Shown one piece after another: positions 23,318 through 34,562 of a stretch of 64,000 bases of DNA. How positions within the stretch are numbered: the stretch's first letter is position 1; every line of letters starts with the position of its first letter. Location: positions 310,001 to 374,000 of the forward strand of contig JAULSN010000012.1 of assembly GCA_033439765.1 (NCBI GenBank), written 5' to 3'. The position numbers and the translations under genes are program-made. This DNA is from Lasiosphaeria ovina (taxonomy: Eukaryota > Ascomycota > Sordariomycetes > Sordariales > Lasiosphaeriaceae). A model generated the notes under the pieces. It did not search any database. It worked only from the letters and a program-made list of their open reading frames with translations, and was not told the origin of the DNA.

Positions 23318-25733
23318 ATGCTGCAGCATGCTTCAGCATGTTTGTCGACAATGTCTACTAGCGCCACTACCACCCATCTAGGCCGCCATTTCTGGGCGTC
23401 GATTCGCGACTCCGTGACTATCCTAGCAACGCGACGACTCCCCGGACGCCAGCAACCGCCGGCCCGTCGAGTGCTCGACCAAACACAATTTTCGCCGCAG
23501 CATACTCAGTCTGCTCGGTCTGCCCACTGGTTGCCGTGGATTTCGAAAGCATATCCGTTGGGAAGAGCGCCAAACAATGTACGGAGGAGCTGTACTTCGG
23601 GAGGACTGCTACTCATTGGCCTTACATCCAGTCCATCCTCGACAGGTTCAGTCATGACGGCGTGCACTGCAGCCGCTGATTCCGCCATTTCGGTGAATAC
23701 TGTACAGAAGGCTACAATCAGTCATCTGGCAAAGCAAGCCTGGCTCGGCCGAAGTGGGGGACGAGGCCGCCTTCATCGTGTCATTGGCGTGAGAGCCAGC
23801 AGCTCGCGTGGGAAGTCCGATGGCGATAAGAATGAAGCCCCTATTTCCCAGCAGAATCTTGAACCTAAGCAACCTACGACCGATAAGGCGCGTGAGGGTC
23901 ATGTCTCTGACATCGAGTCACTCGCCAACTCCATGTCCAAGTATCTGCATCTTCCCAAGATGCCGCACCGGCCTACTAAAGAAGAGCTACTTGGGGCTGC
24001 CAACGGCTTCCGCGAACGCCTTAGAGTGCGCTTCAAATGGTTTTCGATTAGAAGCATGCGCCCGTGGAATGCGGATGAGTGGGGGGCGTTTGTGTCTTGG
24101 TTCTTGTTTGGACATTTGGTCTGGGTCTTGGTCGGAACCACCACCTTTTTCTCCCTCATAATATTATTTATCAACACTGTCTTGGCACAAGGTGAGCTTT
24201 GGCTGCCTGCTACCAGCGAGATACCGAATCGCTAACCCGGGTATCCTAGAAACACTGGCCAAGTGGATCGGAGACTACCTAACTCAGTCAGCAGGCCTTA
24301 CCGTCGTCTTCGAATCGGCCATTGTCCCGAAATGGAAGGACGGTGTGATTACATTCCGGAATGTGTTTGTCTCTCGGAGGCCAGGCCGAGCCAGGTCTTC
24401 CGTGCAGAAGGGTTCATCTAATGCAGCAGCAGAGGCTGCAGCTGCAGCCGCGAGACAAGCTGACCAAGAGGCTGTTCAAGTAGAAGAAGACGAGGGTAAC
24501 TATACACAGTTTGACGTGACCATTGACACAGTCAACGTCACCCTGTCATTTATCAAGTGGTGGAATGGAAAGGGCCTCTTGAAAGACGTCGAAGTCAAAG
24601 GTGTCCGTGGGGTGGTCGACAGAACAGCAGTTCACTGGTCCGCTGATGGACAGGATCCCCTTTCCTATCGGCATGATCATAGCCCGGGAGACTTCGAACT
24701 GGATTATTTGAAGTTGGAGGACTTGTTGGTGACCATCCACCAGCCTGGTGGTTTCCGACCATTTTCCGTCTCCATCTTCTCTTGCGAACTTCCTCAGCTC
24801 CGGAAGCAATGGCTATTCTATGATTTTCTTTCGGCATCACACATGTCGGGTTCTTTCGATGGTTCTCTCTTTACCGTTCATCCTCGACAAATCCATGGTG
24901 TCTCGGCGTCGGATGATAGGCGGCATGAAGAGCTTACTACCCCATCTGCGTGGAAAAAATTCTCTAGGTTACGCATAGATGGGCTCAAGATCGACCATCT
25001 AAACCGTGGCGTAGATGGGCCTTTCGGGTGGATATACGAGGGCAATGTCGACATCGTTGCCGATGTCATGTTTCCCGCCGACCCGGAAGAAGGGATCGGC
25101 AAGGTTGTTGCCGAATTCTATGATAAAATGGAAGAGGCTGTGACGAGCAACCGCTACCTCAAAATTCTGGACAATAACAGCGACCGCTATCGAGAACGCA
25201 AAGGCGACAATGTTGAGAATACCAATCCAACATTGTCGTATGCGGGTGGCTTTGCGACTGCCTCGGACGAATTACCGCCAGCCTCCTCTTCATCGCCAAC
25301 TTCGATTCTTGGCGGTCCGGCTACCATCCTGTCCAACATATCTTCTCCCGCAGAAGAAGCGCAGTCCTACTTGGTCATGGACCTACGCATTCACTTGAAT
25401 GATGTACGTGCTGCGGTACCTCTGTTCAATAACCCGCACATCAGCTACGTGAACCAAGCTCTTGTGCGACCCATCGTTGCATACATAAACGCAAAACGCA
25501 CCTATATCCCCATCAACTGTCGCATCGTCAAGCGTGCAACAGATTTTGATGGATCCTGGACTGTGTGGGACTGCGGCCTCTTGGACGACACGAGCGCCGA
25601 AGTATACTCTGCCTTCGCTCGAAACGTTGAAGATCAGCAGAGCCGTGTCCGACGTTTCAAGCGCGTTGGCCTATGGACTGTGAGTCTTGTGGTCCATGCA
25701 CTTCTTGCGGGTGTGGCCGGGGACTTGATGTAG
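23318..25733 (+). CDS. MDM31: Mitochondrial distribution and morphology protein MDM31-like
   Basis: MDM31 and MDM32 are related inner-mitochondrial-membrane proteins needed for normal mitochondrial shape, mtDNA nucleoid stability and cardiolipin homeostasis. Model join(23318..24191, 24250..25733), 785 aa, single 58-nt intron. The N-terminus is Arg/Ser/Ala-rich with few acidic residues, as in a mitochondrial presequence. A Trp-rich segment and a strong membrane helix follow (W-V-L-V-G-T-T-T-F-F-S-L-I-I-L-F-I-N, just before the intron). The exon 2 start A-K-W-I-G-D-Y-L-T, with I-V-P-K-W-K-D-G-V-I-T-F, is the typical MDM31/32 domain facing the intermembrane space. A second membrane segment lies near the C-terminus (about 25670-25730). 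The ATG at 23318 or the in-frame one at 23351 could start it. MDM32 is the only close alternative. Confidence 0.85.
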
Positions 25734-26817
25734 GAGTGGTGTTTATCTGCTTGTTTGACATTACTTGTAACTCTCTCACCTCTGGTAATTTGTACGAGAC
25801 CCTAAAAAGGATAGGCGGAGGAAGTTAGACATGGCGGTGGTTACGGGACCATGGTTGTTTTGTTTTACACGGCGTTGAGGTGGTTTGGGTGTCGGCAGAC
25901 TTGTCCCCCCCGTGCTGTCGATTATAACATGGCGGATAAATGGGTTGATACCCATTACTGTATATACTCATAATAGCAATACAGTTACGGAAATTTATAT
26001 AATGGAATGGCAACTGCGAGTAAGGTATTGAGCGTCATCCCCAAGGCGATGAGAACTAGGACCTCAGCAAGGTCATTCATCGTTAATGTCTCCCATATGC
26101 TGGCAGCCTTCTCTAGGCATGTTGAAAGCTGTGAACAAGTCTACAGATAAGGAAAGACTTCGCATTTCTACAAGTGCCATAGCATGGCACCAATGTCCTA
26201 TGAAAGTATGTCCACGGGTTAGTAATTCGGTACCTATTGGGGCATAGTTCTTGTTGACAACTTTCACAGTGACTTCAGCCAGTTGGATGAAGTCGAAGCC
26301 GTGTTGGCGCGGGTCATGTCCGCTATCTAACTCTATTTCTCTACAAAGACACAATCTAGATGTTTCCCTTATCACGAGCAACTACTCACGAACACATTTC
26401 CGGTAAAATGCCGGACCTCTTACATGATACGGATTCTAGATCTGTGGAGACAAACCATGCCTTGTCCCATAGATAGTTGCGCCCGTGAAAATAGAAAGCC
26501 TCCTGCACTCGTTCTGATTTCCCCAGTACCACGCTCCAGCCATTGCAAACCCCAAATCTCCAACGTCGAGTCACCGATTCCCCAAAGATACGAGTTCCAG
26601 GCGTTCCAAATCTTGACGGGCCAAGATTGAAAATATGCATATAGTGGGGCGGTTGGGTTGAGTTATGGGTGTTTGATAGTAATGCTCACAATAATGGTCC
26701 ATCGTTTTTGGGGGTCTTCACCAAGTGACACCAATGGTAAGGCTTTCTTCTGTGGAGAGGAAAGCCGACGCGGCGTATCAAGTGCGAGATTTTTCAGACT
26801 CTTGAGTAAGAAACCCT
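25734..26817. other. Intergenic, convergent 3' ends, about 1.1 kb
   Basis: This lies between MDM31 (plus) and eIF3j (minus). On the minus strand at 26386-26640 an 84-codon frame starting with ATG is Trp/Phe-rich, and a neighbouring frame reads K-I-W-N-A-W-N-S-Y-L-W-G. They look like shards of an old coding sequence, but I cannot identify them or link them by splicing. No gene is called. Confidence 0.4.
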
Positions 26818-28059
26818 TCACATGAAGTCATCACTAAAAGCCCGTGTCAGCGCCAAACAAAAATCTACTACGAGCATTATCCTTCACTTACTCTGCAAAC
26901 GTATCTTCATACGAATTCACGTCCGCGGCGGGTGCACGGCTTACGCCGACAAGGGTAGTCTTCGTCTTGGCTGCCTTGGACTTCTTCCCGCCCTTCTCAG
27001 CGGCCTTCTCTTCCTTCATCTTCTCGTTGCTGAGTGTCGTCAGAGTGCTCGCGATTTTCTTGATCTGGTCGCTAGGAAGGTCCTTGGCGAGTTGCTTGGT
27101 AAATTCTTGTAGGAAAAGGACGTATTGGGGCTTCTTGGAGCTGTCGAGCAGAATCGGGACGAGGGTGCTACGCAACTGTTCGAATTGTGTCTTGCTGGAA
27201 GGCTTGAAGAGTGGCAGCGAAGCTAAATCCACAGTAGTATTTGGGTCGTTTGCGTCAATCACGACAGCGCTACCAGCGGTCGTGGCCTTGCGATTGATGA
27301 TTCCGATTGCGCCAAAGAGGTCCTCGGCATGACGAAGATCAGACTCCTTTTCAGTGGAACGCAGTCGCTCACGCTTTTGGGCCTCGGTCTCCTCTTCGTC
27401 GCTCGAATCATCATCGGCTTGGGCGAGTATACGAAGTCGCTCAGCTTGGCGCTCGGCAATGCGCTGAGCCTTAGACTTCTTGTTCGCAGCAGCTTCAGCT
27501 TCGGCCTTCGCCTTCGCCTCCTCAGCCTTCTTGACTTTCTCACGCTCGACCTCGGAGTCCTCGGCAGCGTCCCAGGATTCTAGAACCTGTGATAAAGGGG
27601 CTGTCAGTCACACGGCAGAGTATTCCATATCATCAACTCTTGTGGAAATAGAAACATACATCGCTGTCCTCGGCCTCTTCGTCATCGAATTTCCCGCGCC
27701 GTGCTGGGGCGGTAGGGGGTGAATCCGGAGCGGAGCTGGAGGAGTCTTCCTCCTCCTCTGTGATGAGCGCGAAGTGTGGTTAGCCCAATGGTCAATCAGG
27801 TACAGACGCTGCTGGTATTAGCGCCACGCTCGCCATGGGCCATCGTCGCAGATCACGGCCAGGAAGCTGCCCACTTTGCGCCCAGTTGCCATTGCCGTCA
27901 GGATCGGGCCCTGTCAGTTACGGGAGAAGAACACCAAGTGGGAGTGGCATTGACAACAAGCGCAAGCCGGCGCATTGGCGAGACGTGGCTTTTCGCGGGG
28001 TTGCGCACAAAGCAAAATCACCATGGTTACTTACCCCACCGTTTACTCGGTCCAGGCAT
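26818..28059 (-). CDS. HCR1: Eukaryotic translation initiation factor 3 subunit J (HCR1)
   Basis: eIF3j sits in the 40S mRNA entry channel, helps mRNA recruitment, and acts in 20S pre-rRNA processing and in termination/recycling. Model complement(join(26818..26833, 26892..27586, 27660..27757, 28035..28059)), 277 aa (yeast 265). The first exon is 25 nt (M-P-G-P-S-K-R-W), followed by a 277-nt intron, long for this window. An acidic Ser/Glu/Asp N-terminus leads to V-L-E-S-W-D, an extended Lys/Glu/Ala coiled coil, then L-R-H-A-E-D-L-F and the folded helices with L-F-K-P-S-S-K-T-Q-F-E. The last exon is only 16 nt and adds the D-D-D-F-M ending. Reading through that last intron would stop after F-A-E instead, so the terminal splice matters. 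The D-D-F-M ending is conserved in the family. Confidence 0.92.
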
Positions 28060-29329
28060 CGCTGCAAGGGTACGCGCAGCTCCAAAGAGCTTTTGGTTTT
28101 CGAGGTGAGAATAAATGAAGAGAAACTTGGCTGTGTGAAGTCGAGAGCGCTTCTTTAGGTCTAATTTCTGTGGAGGTGGGAAAGGTTGACTAGGTTTTGA
28201 GGTTGGGCAGGAAAAAAGGACGTGTCCGTTCCATTTCCTTGTTCGACTAATTTAGGTGGGGGGGAACAGGTGCGATAACGCCGCAATTTTAGGTTCTCGC
28301 GCCTTCTGGTTGTGTGCCGCATTTGGCGCCAACATGATATAGCCACGATTACTACACCGAAAAATTACCTTCTGCCTTTGTCTTTCTGGCGGCGTGATTC
28401 GATGCCTACGAAAGCCCATCCCATGGTGACTTCAATAAACCAAGGGATCGGGACTTATGCTTAGTATCTTGTATCTATATAATAAGACAGCGCAACAGCC
28501 CTACTTCCTACATTATATGTACATACTGTACTTACAGGTACTAAGGTATTCATTCGTACTCCGTACCTAAAGAACCTTGAACCCCTCGCAATCCACCCAC
28601 TCTTGTTTAGTACGGCGTCTGTACAGTATGTAATGCACAGTACATACGTATGTACACAAACACAAACATTGAGGCCCGTAGAGGCATGAGTCATTAATGC
28701 AAAATATGCTGCCTAGGTATCCAAGTACCTTCGTTATATTTGTTCCGAACACTTGCGGGCTTCTTGCCTTCAGTCCACCATCGTTTGAACTAAGACATCT
28801 TGGAATCTTAGTTTCCGGAGATCGGGCAAAAGCATAAAGTTTGAACCCCTCCAACGTCAAGATTGACGTCACAGCAATGTGGCAAGGGGCCTGTACGGTA
28901 CCGTGGGGTGTGTATGTACGGAGTACTGTGTAAAGGGGAAAGTACGGTAGGTCAAAACATACGGAGTCTATACGAATACAACTCACCCGGCTCACCCAGT
29001 TGATTTCTTTTTCGGGCCGTGCTAGAACGACTCCCGTCTTTCCAATACGGGTCTGGCTCCGACGCAAGTGAATAATACATGCTTGGATTCTATGTAAATT
29101 TTCCACCAATTGTCCATTGAGTAATTCCTTTGCCCCCGCACTTTAACAGCTTTAACTGCTAGGCGACTCGAGCAAGCCAGCACCTTGCAGGGGTTCTTCG
29201 AATGAACGAGCTTTCGTTCCTCCAGAAGCTCTCGAGTCGTTGACAGAATATTAGGTACAGACTAGTGTGCAATGCTTATTCCTTGCCGATGCGCAATATT
29301 GTCTTTGTTATACAGAATAGGTAGAGATA
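28060..29329. other. Intergenic, eIF3j promoter and left flank of hAT-like element
   Basis: No gene is supported in 1.27 kb. It carries two copies of the TACTCCGTA/TACGGAGTA motif (28557-28565 and 28917-28925) and many related steps (gtac, tacgta, acggag), concentrated at 28490-28990. Longer minus-strand frames here have no domain content. Confidence 0.5.
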
Positions 29330-29337
29330 TAAAAGTA

Positions 29338-30273
29338 GAGAGCGTTTCTATATACTGTTAAATCGTTGCCGTGCACCGTAGTCTAGCATATATAACCCTA
29401 ACCCTGGCCATATACCCCGCCTGCCAGTATATCCAAGATTCTGCCACGTAGTAATTTACCGCTTTTTACCACAACGTAACCCGGCCCTTACCTTTCCACC
29501 GTAACCGACCTCCTGCAGCTACTCAAAAACATCGTCGGCGCCGTATTCAATCGATGTAACGGTATGGCTTCATTTTTCATCAATTGATTCGTTGCGTAGC
29601 ACTGACTAGCGATAGAAATGGCCGCCCTTGAAGATTTGAGCGACCTGGGCGACCTGAGCGATCCCGGCGATGAGACCGATGCGACCGATGCGACCGATCA
29701 AGCACTCGGGGCACAAGCACTCGGGGAACAGGGAGCCGGGCTAGCAGGGCAATAAGTAGTGCTCAATACCAAGGCACGCAGCGTGTTAGCCGGGGCGGTA
29801 CAACATCACGAGCTTCACGTGGCCCTGCAACCTCTGTAGTGGCTAAAGGTCGTGTTGTACGGCCTACACGAAGTGGAAGGGTCCCGCGACCGAGCGCCCG
29901 GGTATTAGAAGGTATGGATCAGTAGTTATGAGTAGTTGTAATAGGTTGTAGTTTTTTATTGCATTTTTGGCCATATTACGTAAACAAATTCAACGAAACC
30001 AGCTTCGATTTTTATTGTAGATTTGAAACGATCTGAGTGATTCTACGACCCTGAGGTAGAATTACCGTATTTAGAAGTGTGTTGACGTTGGCGGCGGCGG
30101 CGAGGTGTAATTGCGGTACAATTGCGTTGCCAGCGCTTGGAGCGGTGCAGCTAGCGAAAGTGGTAATTTTGGCTGTAAAATGTGGTAATTTCCTAGGCGG
30201 TGAGCTGTATGGCCTTGGCGCCGATGTACCTACAGTGCACGGCAACGATTTAACAGTGTATTGAAACGCTCTT
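29338..30273. mobile_element. Non-autonomous hAT-like transposable element, 936 bp
   Basis: Both ends carry inverted repeats of about 44 bp: gAGAGCGTTTC at the left end and, reverse-complemented, aAGAGCGTTTC at the right, followed by CTGTTAAATCGTTGCCGTGCA on both sides with only a few differences. They are flanked by a perfect 8-bp direct repeat TAAAAGTA (29330-29337 and 30274-30281). Eight-bp target duplications and A at position 2, G at position 5 of the ends are hAT features. The inside has no full transposase. It contains an Asp/Thr-rich short frame (ATG at about 29619: repeated D-A-T-D), an adjoining Ser/Arg-rich shard, and two telomere-like TAACCC units at 29393-29405. It is probably a deletion derivative mobilised by a hAT transposase elsewhere. 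Confidence 0.88.
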
Positions 30274-30281
30274 TAAAAGTA

Positions 30282-30864
30282 TTGTGAGAAAAGTGCACCG
30301 ATCGCCTGGCCTTCAACAAAAATCGGTGTGTGTCTTTTTCCAATCAACAATTGCTTGACCTCGTATCCTTCTTTGAGCATCGGTTACGGAGAAAACCGGG
30401 AATGACATGGCTGGCTGCCTCAGCCCCTCGAAAATGCCAGCGGAAGCAGAAGCCATTGTTCTCACCCGAAAGATCCCGGCGATAATGTCCAACTAATCGC
30501 CCAGTTGCCCGTCAATTCCCTTCGTGCAGTTGCTCTAGCCTCTCGTAGCCATTTCCTCATTAGCAAGACCTCCACAAGGCTGAACTCCCCGGTCAGCCTG
30601 GCGACTCCCGCCGCCAACGTCGACCAACTGTGCCGCCTTCGCGTGTCTTGCTAGTGACCTGGCGGGCGAACCCGGCCTTGCAAAGCTCACCCTGGCTTTG
30701 GGGCTTCCCTTTCTTGTTCCGATTTCCGCTTCGATATAATACGTCCCGGCCCATCGTCTTAGACCTCCTGAACTGTTGCTTCGCCCACCCATTCTACGAT
30801 TCAAATAGGAGAAAGCTCTGATAGGCACATATATACCAATACAGCTCATACCCCAATCGTCTCA
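30282..30864 (+). promoter_or_regulatory. Alternative oxidase upstream region
   Basis: This is the whole interval between the hAT-like element and the AOX start codon. A CATATATA stretch lies at about 30827-30834, 30-odd bases before the ATG. Known regulators of fungal AOX genes bind repeated CGG half-sites, but I see no clear pair. The hAT insertion sits about 590 bp upstream, so it may have replaced distal promoter sequence. Confidence 0.45.
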
Positions 30865-32054
30865 ATGAGCTTCGTCAAGGTCAACAACAAGCTCTGCTCA
30901 CCGAAAGCACGTCTCGGCCGAGTCATTGCACCCCTGTGCCAGGCCCAGCTTGGATATTCGGCCAGACTTGCCTTCGCTGCCCGCGAAACTCGACGGGGCC
31001 AGCCTTCAAAAGACTTCTCCACGACAAGGGTGACTCCGCTCCGTGATTTCTTCCCCGCCAAAGAGACAGCGTACATTCGCAAGACACCACCAGCATGGGC
31101 TCACCATGGGTGGACCGAGCAAGAAATGCTTTCGGTTGTTCCTGAGCATCGTAAGCCAAAGACGGTGGGAGACTGGCTCGCGTGGAAGTTGGTCCGACTA
31201 TGTCGGTACGTATAATCTCAGGGGCGGAACGTCGCGGATATGTGAAGTTAGTTGACTTTGGGTACTGCAGATGGGGCACAGATATTGCCACCGGAATCAG
31301 ACCAGAGCAGCAGGTCGACAAGAAAAACCCCACTACTGCGCTGGCTGCCCACAAACCCCTTACCGAAGCCCAGTGGGTACGTGCTCGAGTTGGCTAACCG
31401 TCCTTGCTGTACGTGCTGACTCTGAACTGCTAGCTGGTCCGCTTCATATTCTTGGAATCCATTGCTGGAGTTCCTGGCATGGTCGCTGGCATGCTCCGGC
31501 ATCTCAACAGCTTGCGGCGTCTCAAGCGGGACAATGGATGGATCGAGACGCTGCTTGAAGAATCGTATAATGAGCGCATGCACCTCCTAACGTTCATGAA
31601 GATGTGTGAGCCGGGACTATTCATGAAAACGATGATACTTGGGGCGCAGGGCGTATTTTTCAACGCCATGTTCATCAGCTACTTGATCTCACCCAAGATT
31701 ACTCACCGCTTTGTCGGCTACCTCGAGGAGGAAGCCGTCCACACGTACACTCGCTGTATCCATGAAATCGAACAGGGCGACCTACCGAAATGGTCGGATC
31801 CGGGCTTCAAAATCCCAGAGCTCGCAATTTCGTACTGGAGAATGCCCGAGGGGAAGCGTACCATGAGGGATCTGATACTCTACATTCGAGCGGACGAGGC
31901 AGTCCATCGCGGAGTCAACCACACATTGAGTAACCTCAATCAGAAAGAGGATCCGAATCCATTTGTCAGTGACTATAAGACAGACACTGGCCACAACCAA
32001 CCGAACCCAGCCCTGAAACCTACAGGATACGAGCGCGAGGACGTCATAGGTTGA
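30865..32054 (+). CDS. AOX1: Mitochondrial alternative oxidase
   Basis: This di-iron ubiquinol oxidase of the mitochondrial inner membrane passes electrons from ubiquinol directly to oxygen, bypassing complexes III and IV. Model join(30865..31205, 31271..31376, 31434..32054), 355 aa (Neurospora 362). The N-terminus (R, K, S, A-rich, no acidic run) is a mitochondrial presequence. Iron ligands are visible in the four conserved motifs: [22 protein letters not shown] and R-A-D-E-A-V-H-R. Hydrophobic helices lie around V-P-G-M-V-A-G-M and F-N-A-M-F-I-S-Y-L. The second intron falls exactly before L-V-R-F-I-F-L-E-S, and both introns are short (65 and 57 nt). In fungi this gene is usually induced when the cytochrome chain is blocked. 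Confidence 0.96.
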
Positions 32055-34562
32055 ACCACGAATAGGTGGGATACAGTTGGACTGTGGTCGTCGAATCCGG
32101 GTATTTGCGCCGATTGAGTAGGTAAGGAACTGCTTCGGAGAGTCCCATGACATATTGTTTCTGTCGAGCGTCTGTCTTCGTGTCTTGGGTAGTGTTAACT
32201 CCATCCAGATAGATAATGGGGTGCATGTAGATAAGTAGAAAGATTCCTCTCTTCTCCATAGAGCAGCACGGTGTCGCTGTGTATAGAATGTGCTTCGGGC
32301 TGAGTGCTCTGGCCAACACAACAGCCCAAGTGGGACAGGGAGGCTACATTTTGCAAACGCTAACGGCTCCGGTTTTACCGTGTTTTTGTTCCGTGTCGTC
32401 CTGTTCGTAGTTCTTTTAATATTTTTATTATTTTCATCAAGTATGGCCATTTTTGCAGGATAGTGGAATTGTGGCCTCTTGATTACCCATGAATTTTCAA
32501 GTACATACGTACTCACCTAGTTACGTCCCATTTTCGGCCAAAACCGAAGCTGGCAGCGTCTAATACCGCGCGCTTTTACGTTGTAGGAATGGTAGTGTTC
32601 ATCACTCCACGGCAGTATGCATCTTTTTGCTTCACTGCCCAAGACGGCGTCATAATGACTACAGAGGAGAAGACATGATTTATACGGAAAATAACTACCA
32701 TACTACGTATCTACATCCGCGTGAATCTAATATACCGTGGTGGACTGCTGATACTCCGTATGTAAATTTGCCAGCTTAAAATAGCAACCATCCGTTTCCC
32801 GGGGCAGAGTAGGCGAACAGATGTCTATTCGGGCAAGGTCCTGTTCAATGTGATGTTGCCCGAGCATAGTGTGGAAAACCAAGGCTTCGAAAACACCAGT
32901 GGTACCGGGTGGAGTCAACCACAACCGTTTGGTTCGCATGGTTTCTTTAGTTCCTCGGGTAACTTGGTTAGAACCCGACCCAAAGCATTTCGACTTTCAA
33001 AAGATCAGCACAGGCAATAAGCTACCTTGCCAACTTTACCTAGGCGGTCTCGGCATGTTAGATAAATAAACGGCATTTTACAAAAACATATAGAAAAACT
33101 TGCAACGGGGAGGTGAAGGAGTTACGGGAATGTTCCAAACCTTGTCACCGAGCACATCTGGGAATCGCACGATCTACGAGTATTCCGTAGGTATGTTACA
33201 TACTCCGTACCAACAACCTGAACACCGACTGGACGCCTGCTTGCCTAAGTTATGCCCCGAATAGAACGAGCCGTGTAGGCTACCTAACCAGGGCACTGTG
33301 GCCGTATTCGATCCTTCAGCCCTGTGCCGTTCGATTTCCTCGTGCATCACAGTGTGAGGATGACTCCCACTAGCACTCGGAAAGCTGTCGCCGCCAAGGC
33401 TCTTTGGTCTGGAGGGCTGTGGCCTTACCAAGGATGATTAGAGCGCAATTTCAAATCTTAGGCCCCTAGTTTCGACACAGCGCGCGTTCCCAAAGCGCCC
33501 AACTGCCCCCATCCCCCTCGATTGGAAAGGGAATACACTACCTTACCTAGGGATCCAACCATCCTACTATCTCAGGTACGACAGTTTCGGCTTCCATCTC
33601 GTACGAATCCCGTCGCTTGGTTGCTTGACTGGGCCCGATTCACCTCAGGTAGGCAACCTCGCATTTAGGCTCCGCCCCCCGCCGGTCGACAGTTGCCCGC
33701 GCCGTTGCCTTGTTCCTGTTGTCGCCAAACAACTAGGGCCCATTCCGGCTGTCGGTGTTCTGGACCAAGTGCTGACGGGCTCCTTCGTCCTGTTGCGCCT
33801 TATTAGCCTCACAACTTTGGTGATTTCCCTTGCTACGGTCGGATTTCCCAGAACCCAAGAACTGGCAGGCGCACGATACGATAGCCCTGCAACCACACGA
33901 GAGAAGCCGGCCCCCTAAGTGAGGACTGTGTCCCGCTCCCAACGCCCCGCCAAAGCGACGGCCAAACGATCCAGGCGCAGCCCTTCCGTTGCGGCCCCAC
34001 GATTGCTCGCTGGTCAGAATCCACGCCTCACAATAAAGCTTGTCGGGATTAGACAAAGGGTGTAGAACTGTGCCGAGCAATTACATCGGATTGACTAGTA
34101 CTACGGGTTTTCTGGCGGCAAAGCAGCAGCAGCAGCAGAAGCAGCAAGCACTCGACGAACGGCGAGACGCAATCGGAAGCCGACCTGAGACTGGACGACA
34201 ACAGCCTGCGAAGCGACAAAGGAAGCGACAAGACAAAAACACTCGACCTCCACACGCCTCATATTCCTTGCGCGCGTCCACACAAGGTGCATTTACTAGG
34301 ATTTCCAACGCCATCCAACGGTCCCTAAGAAGCGTGGAATTATTGTCGTTGTCTTTCGTCTCGTCTGACAGGACTCCTGTGAAAGGTGGGGGAAACTGGG
34401 CCCGCGCTGCCAGCACAGCGGTGTCAGCTCCCGGACTCGCGTAAGCACAGCCTCAAAGCACTGCCACTGTGCCTGGAAGGCTGACTTCCAAACTGCCTTG
34501 TCGCCGTTCTAAAGACAGAAACACCGCGCAACGGTCTTGACAAGGCCATCGGACTGGGATCA
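32055..34562. other. Intergenic, AOX 3' region and long CRZ1-like upstream region
   Basis: This 2.5-kb interval has no supportable gene. It has TACTCCGTA at 32752-32760 and 33201-33209. A CAG/AAG-type trinucleotide run (34123-34149) lies within a Gln-containing open frame (34040-34444) that lacks an ATG, so I take it as 5' leader of the CRZ1-like gene. Long leaders are common for fungal regulatory genes. Confidence 0.5.
34123..34149. repeat. Short GCA/AGC trinucleotide run
   Basis: About five uninterrupted GCA units followed by imperfect ones, upstream of the CRZ1-like start codon; probably in the 5' leader. Confidence 0.7.

Noticed and set aside
29338..30273. The hAT-like element as a full transposon with coding capacity
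   Set aside because: The internal frames are short and Asp/Thr- or Ser-rich; no zinc-finger or dimerisation motif is visible.
34040..34444. Open frame with a Gln run before the CRZ1-like gene
   Set aside because: It has no ATG and no splice link to the gene; best explained as 5' leader.
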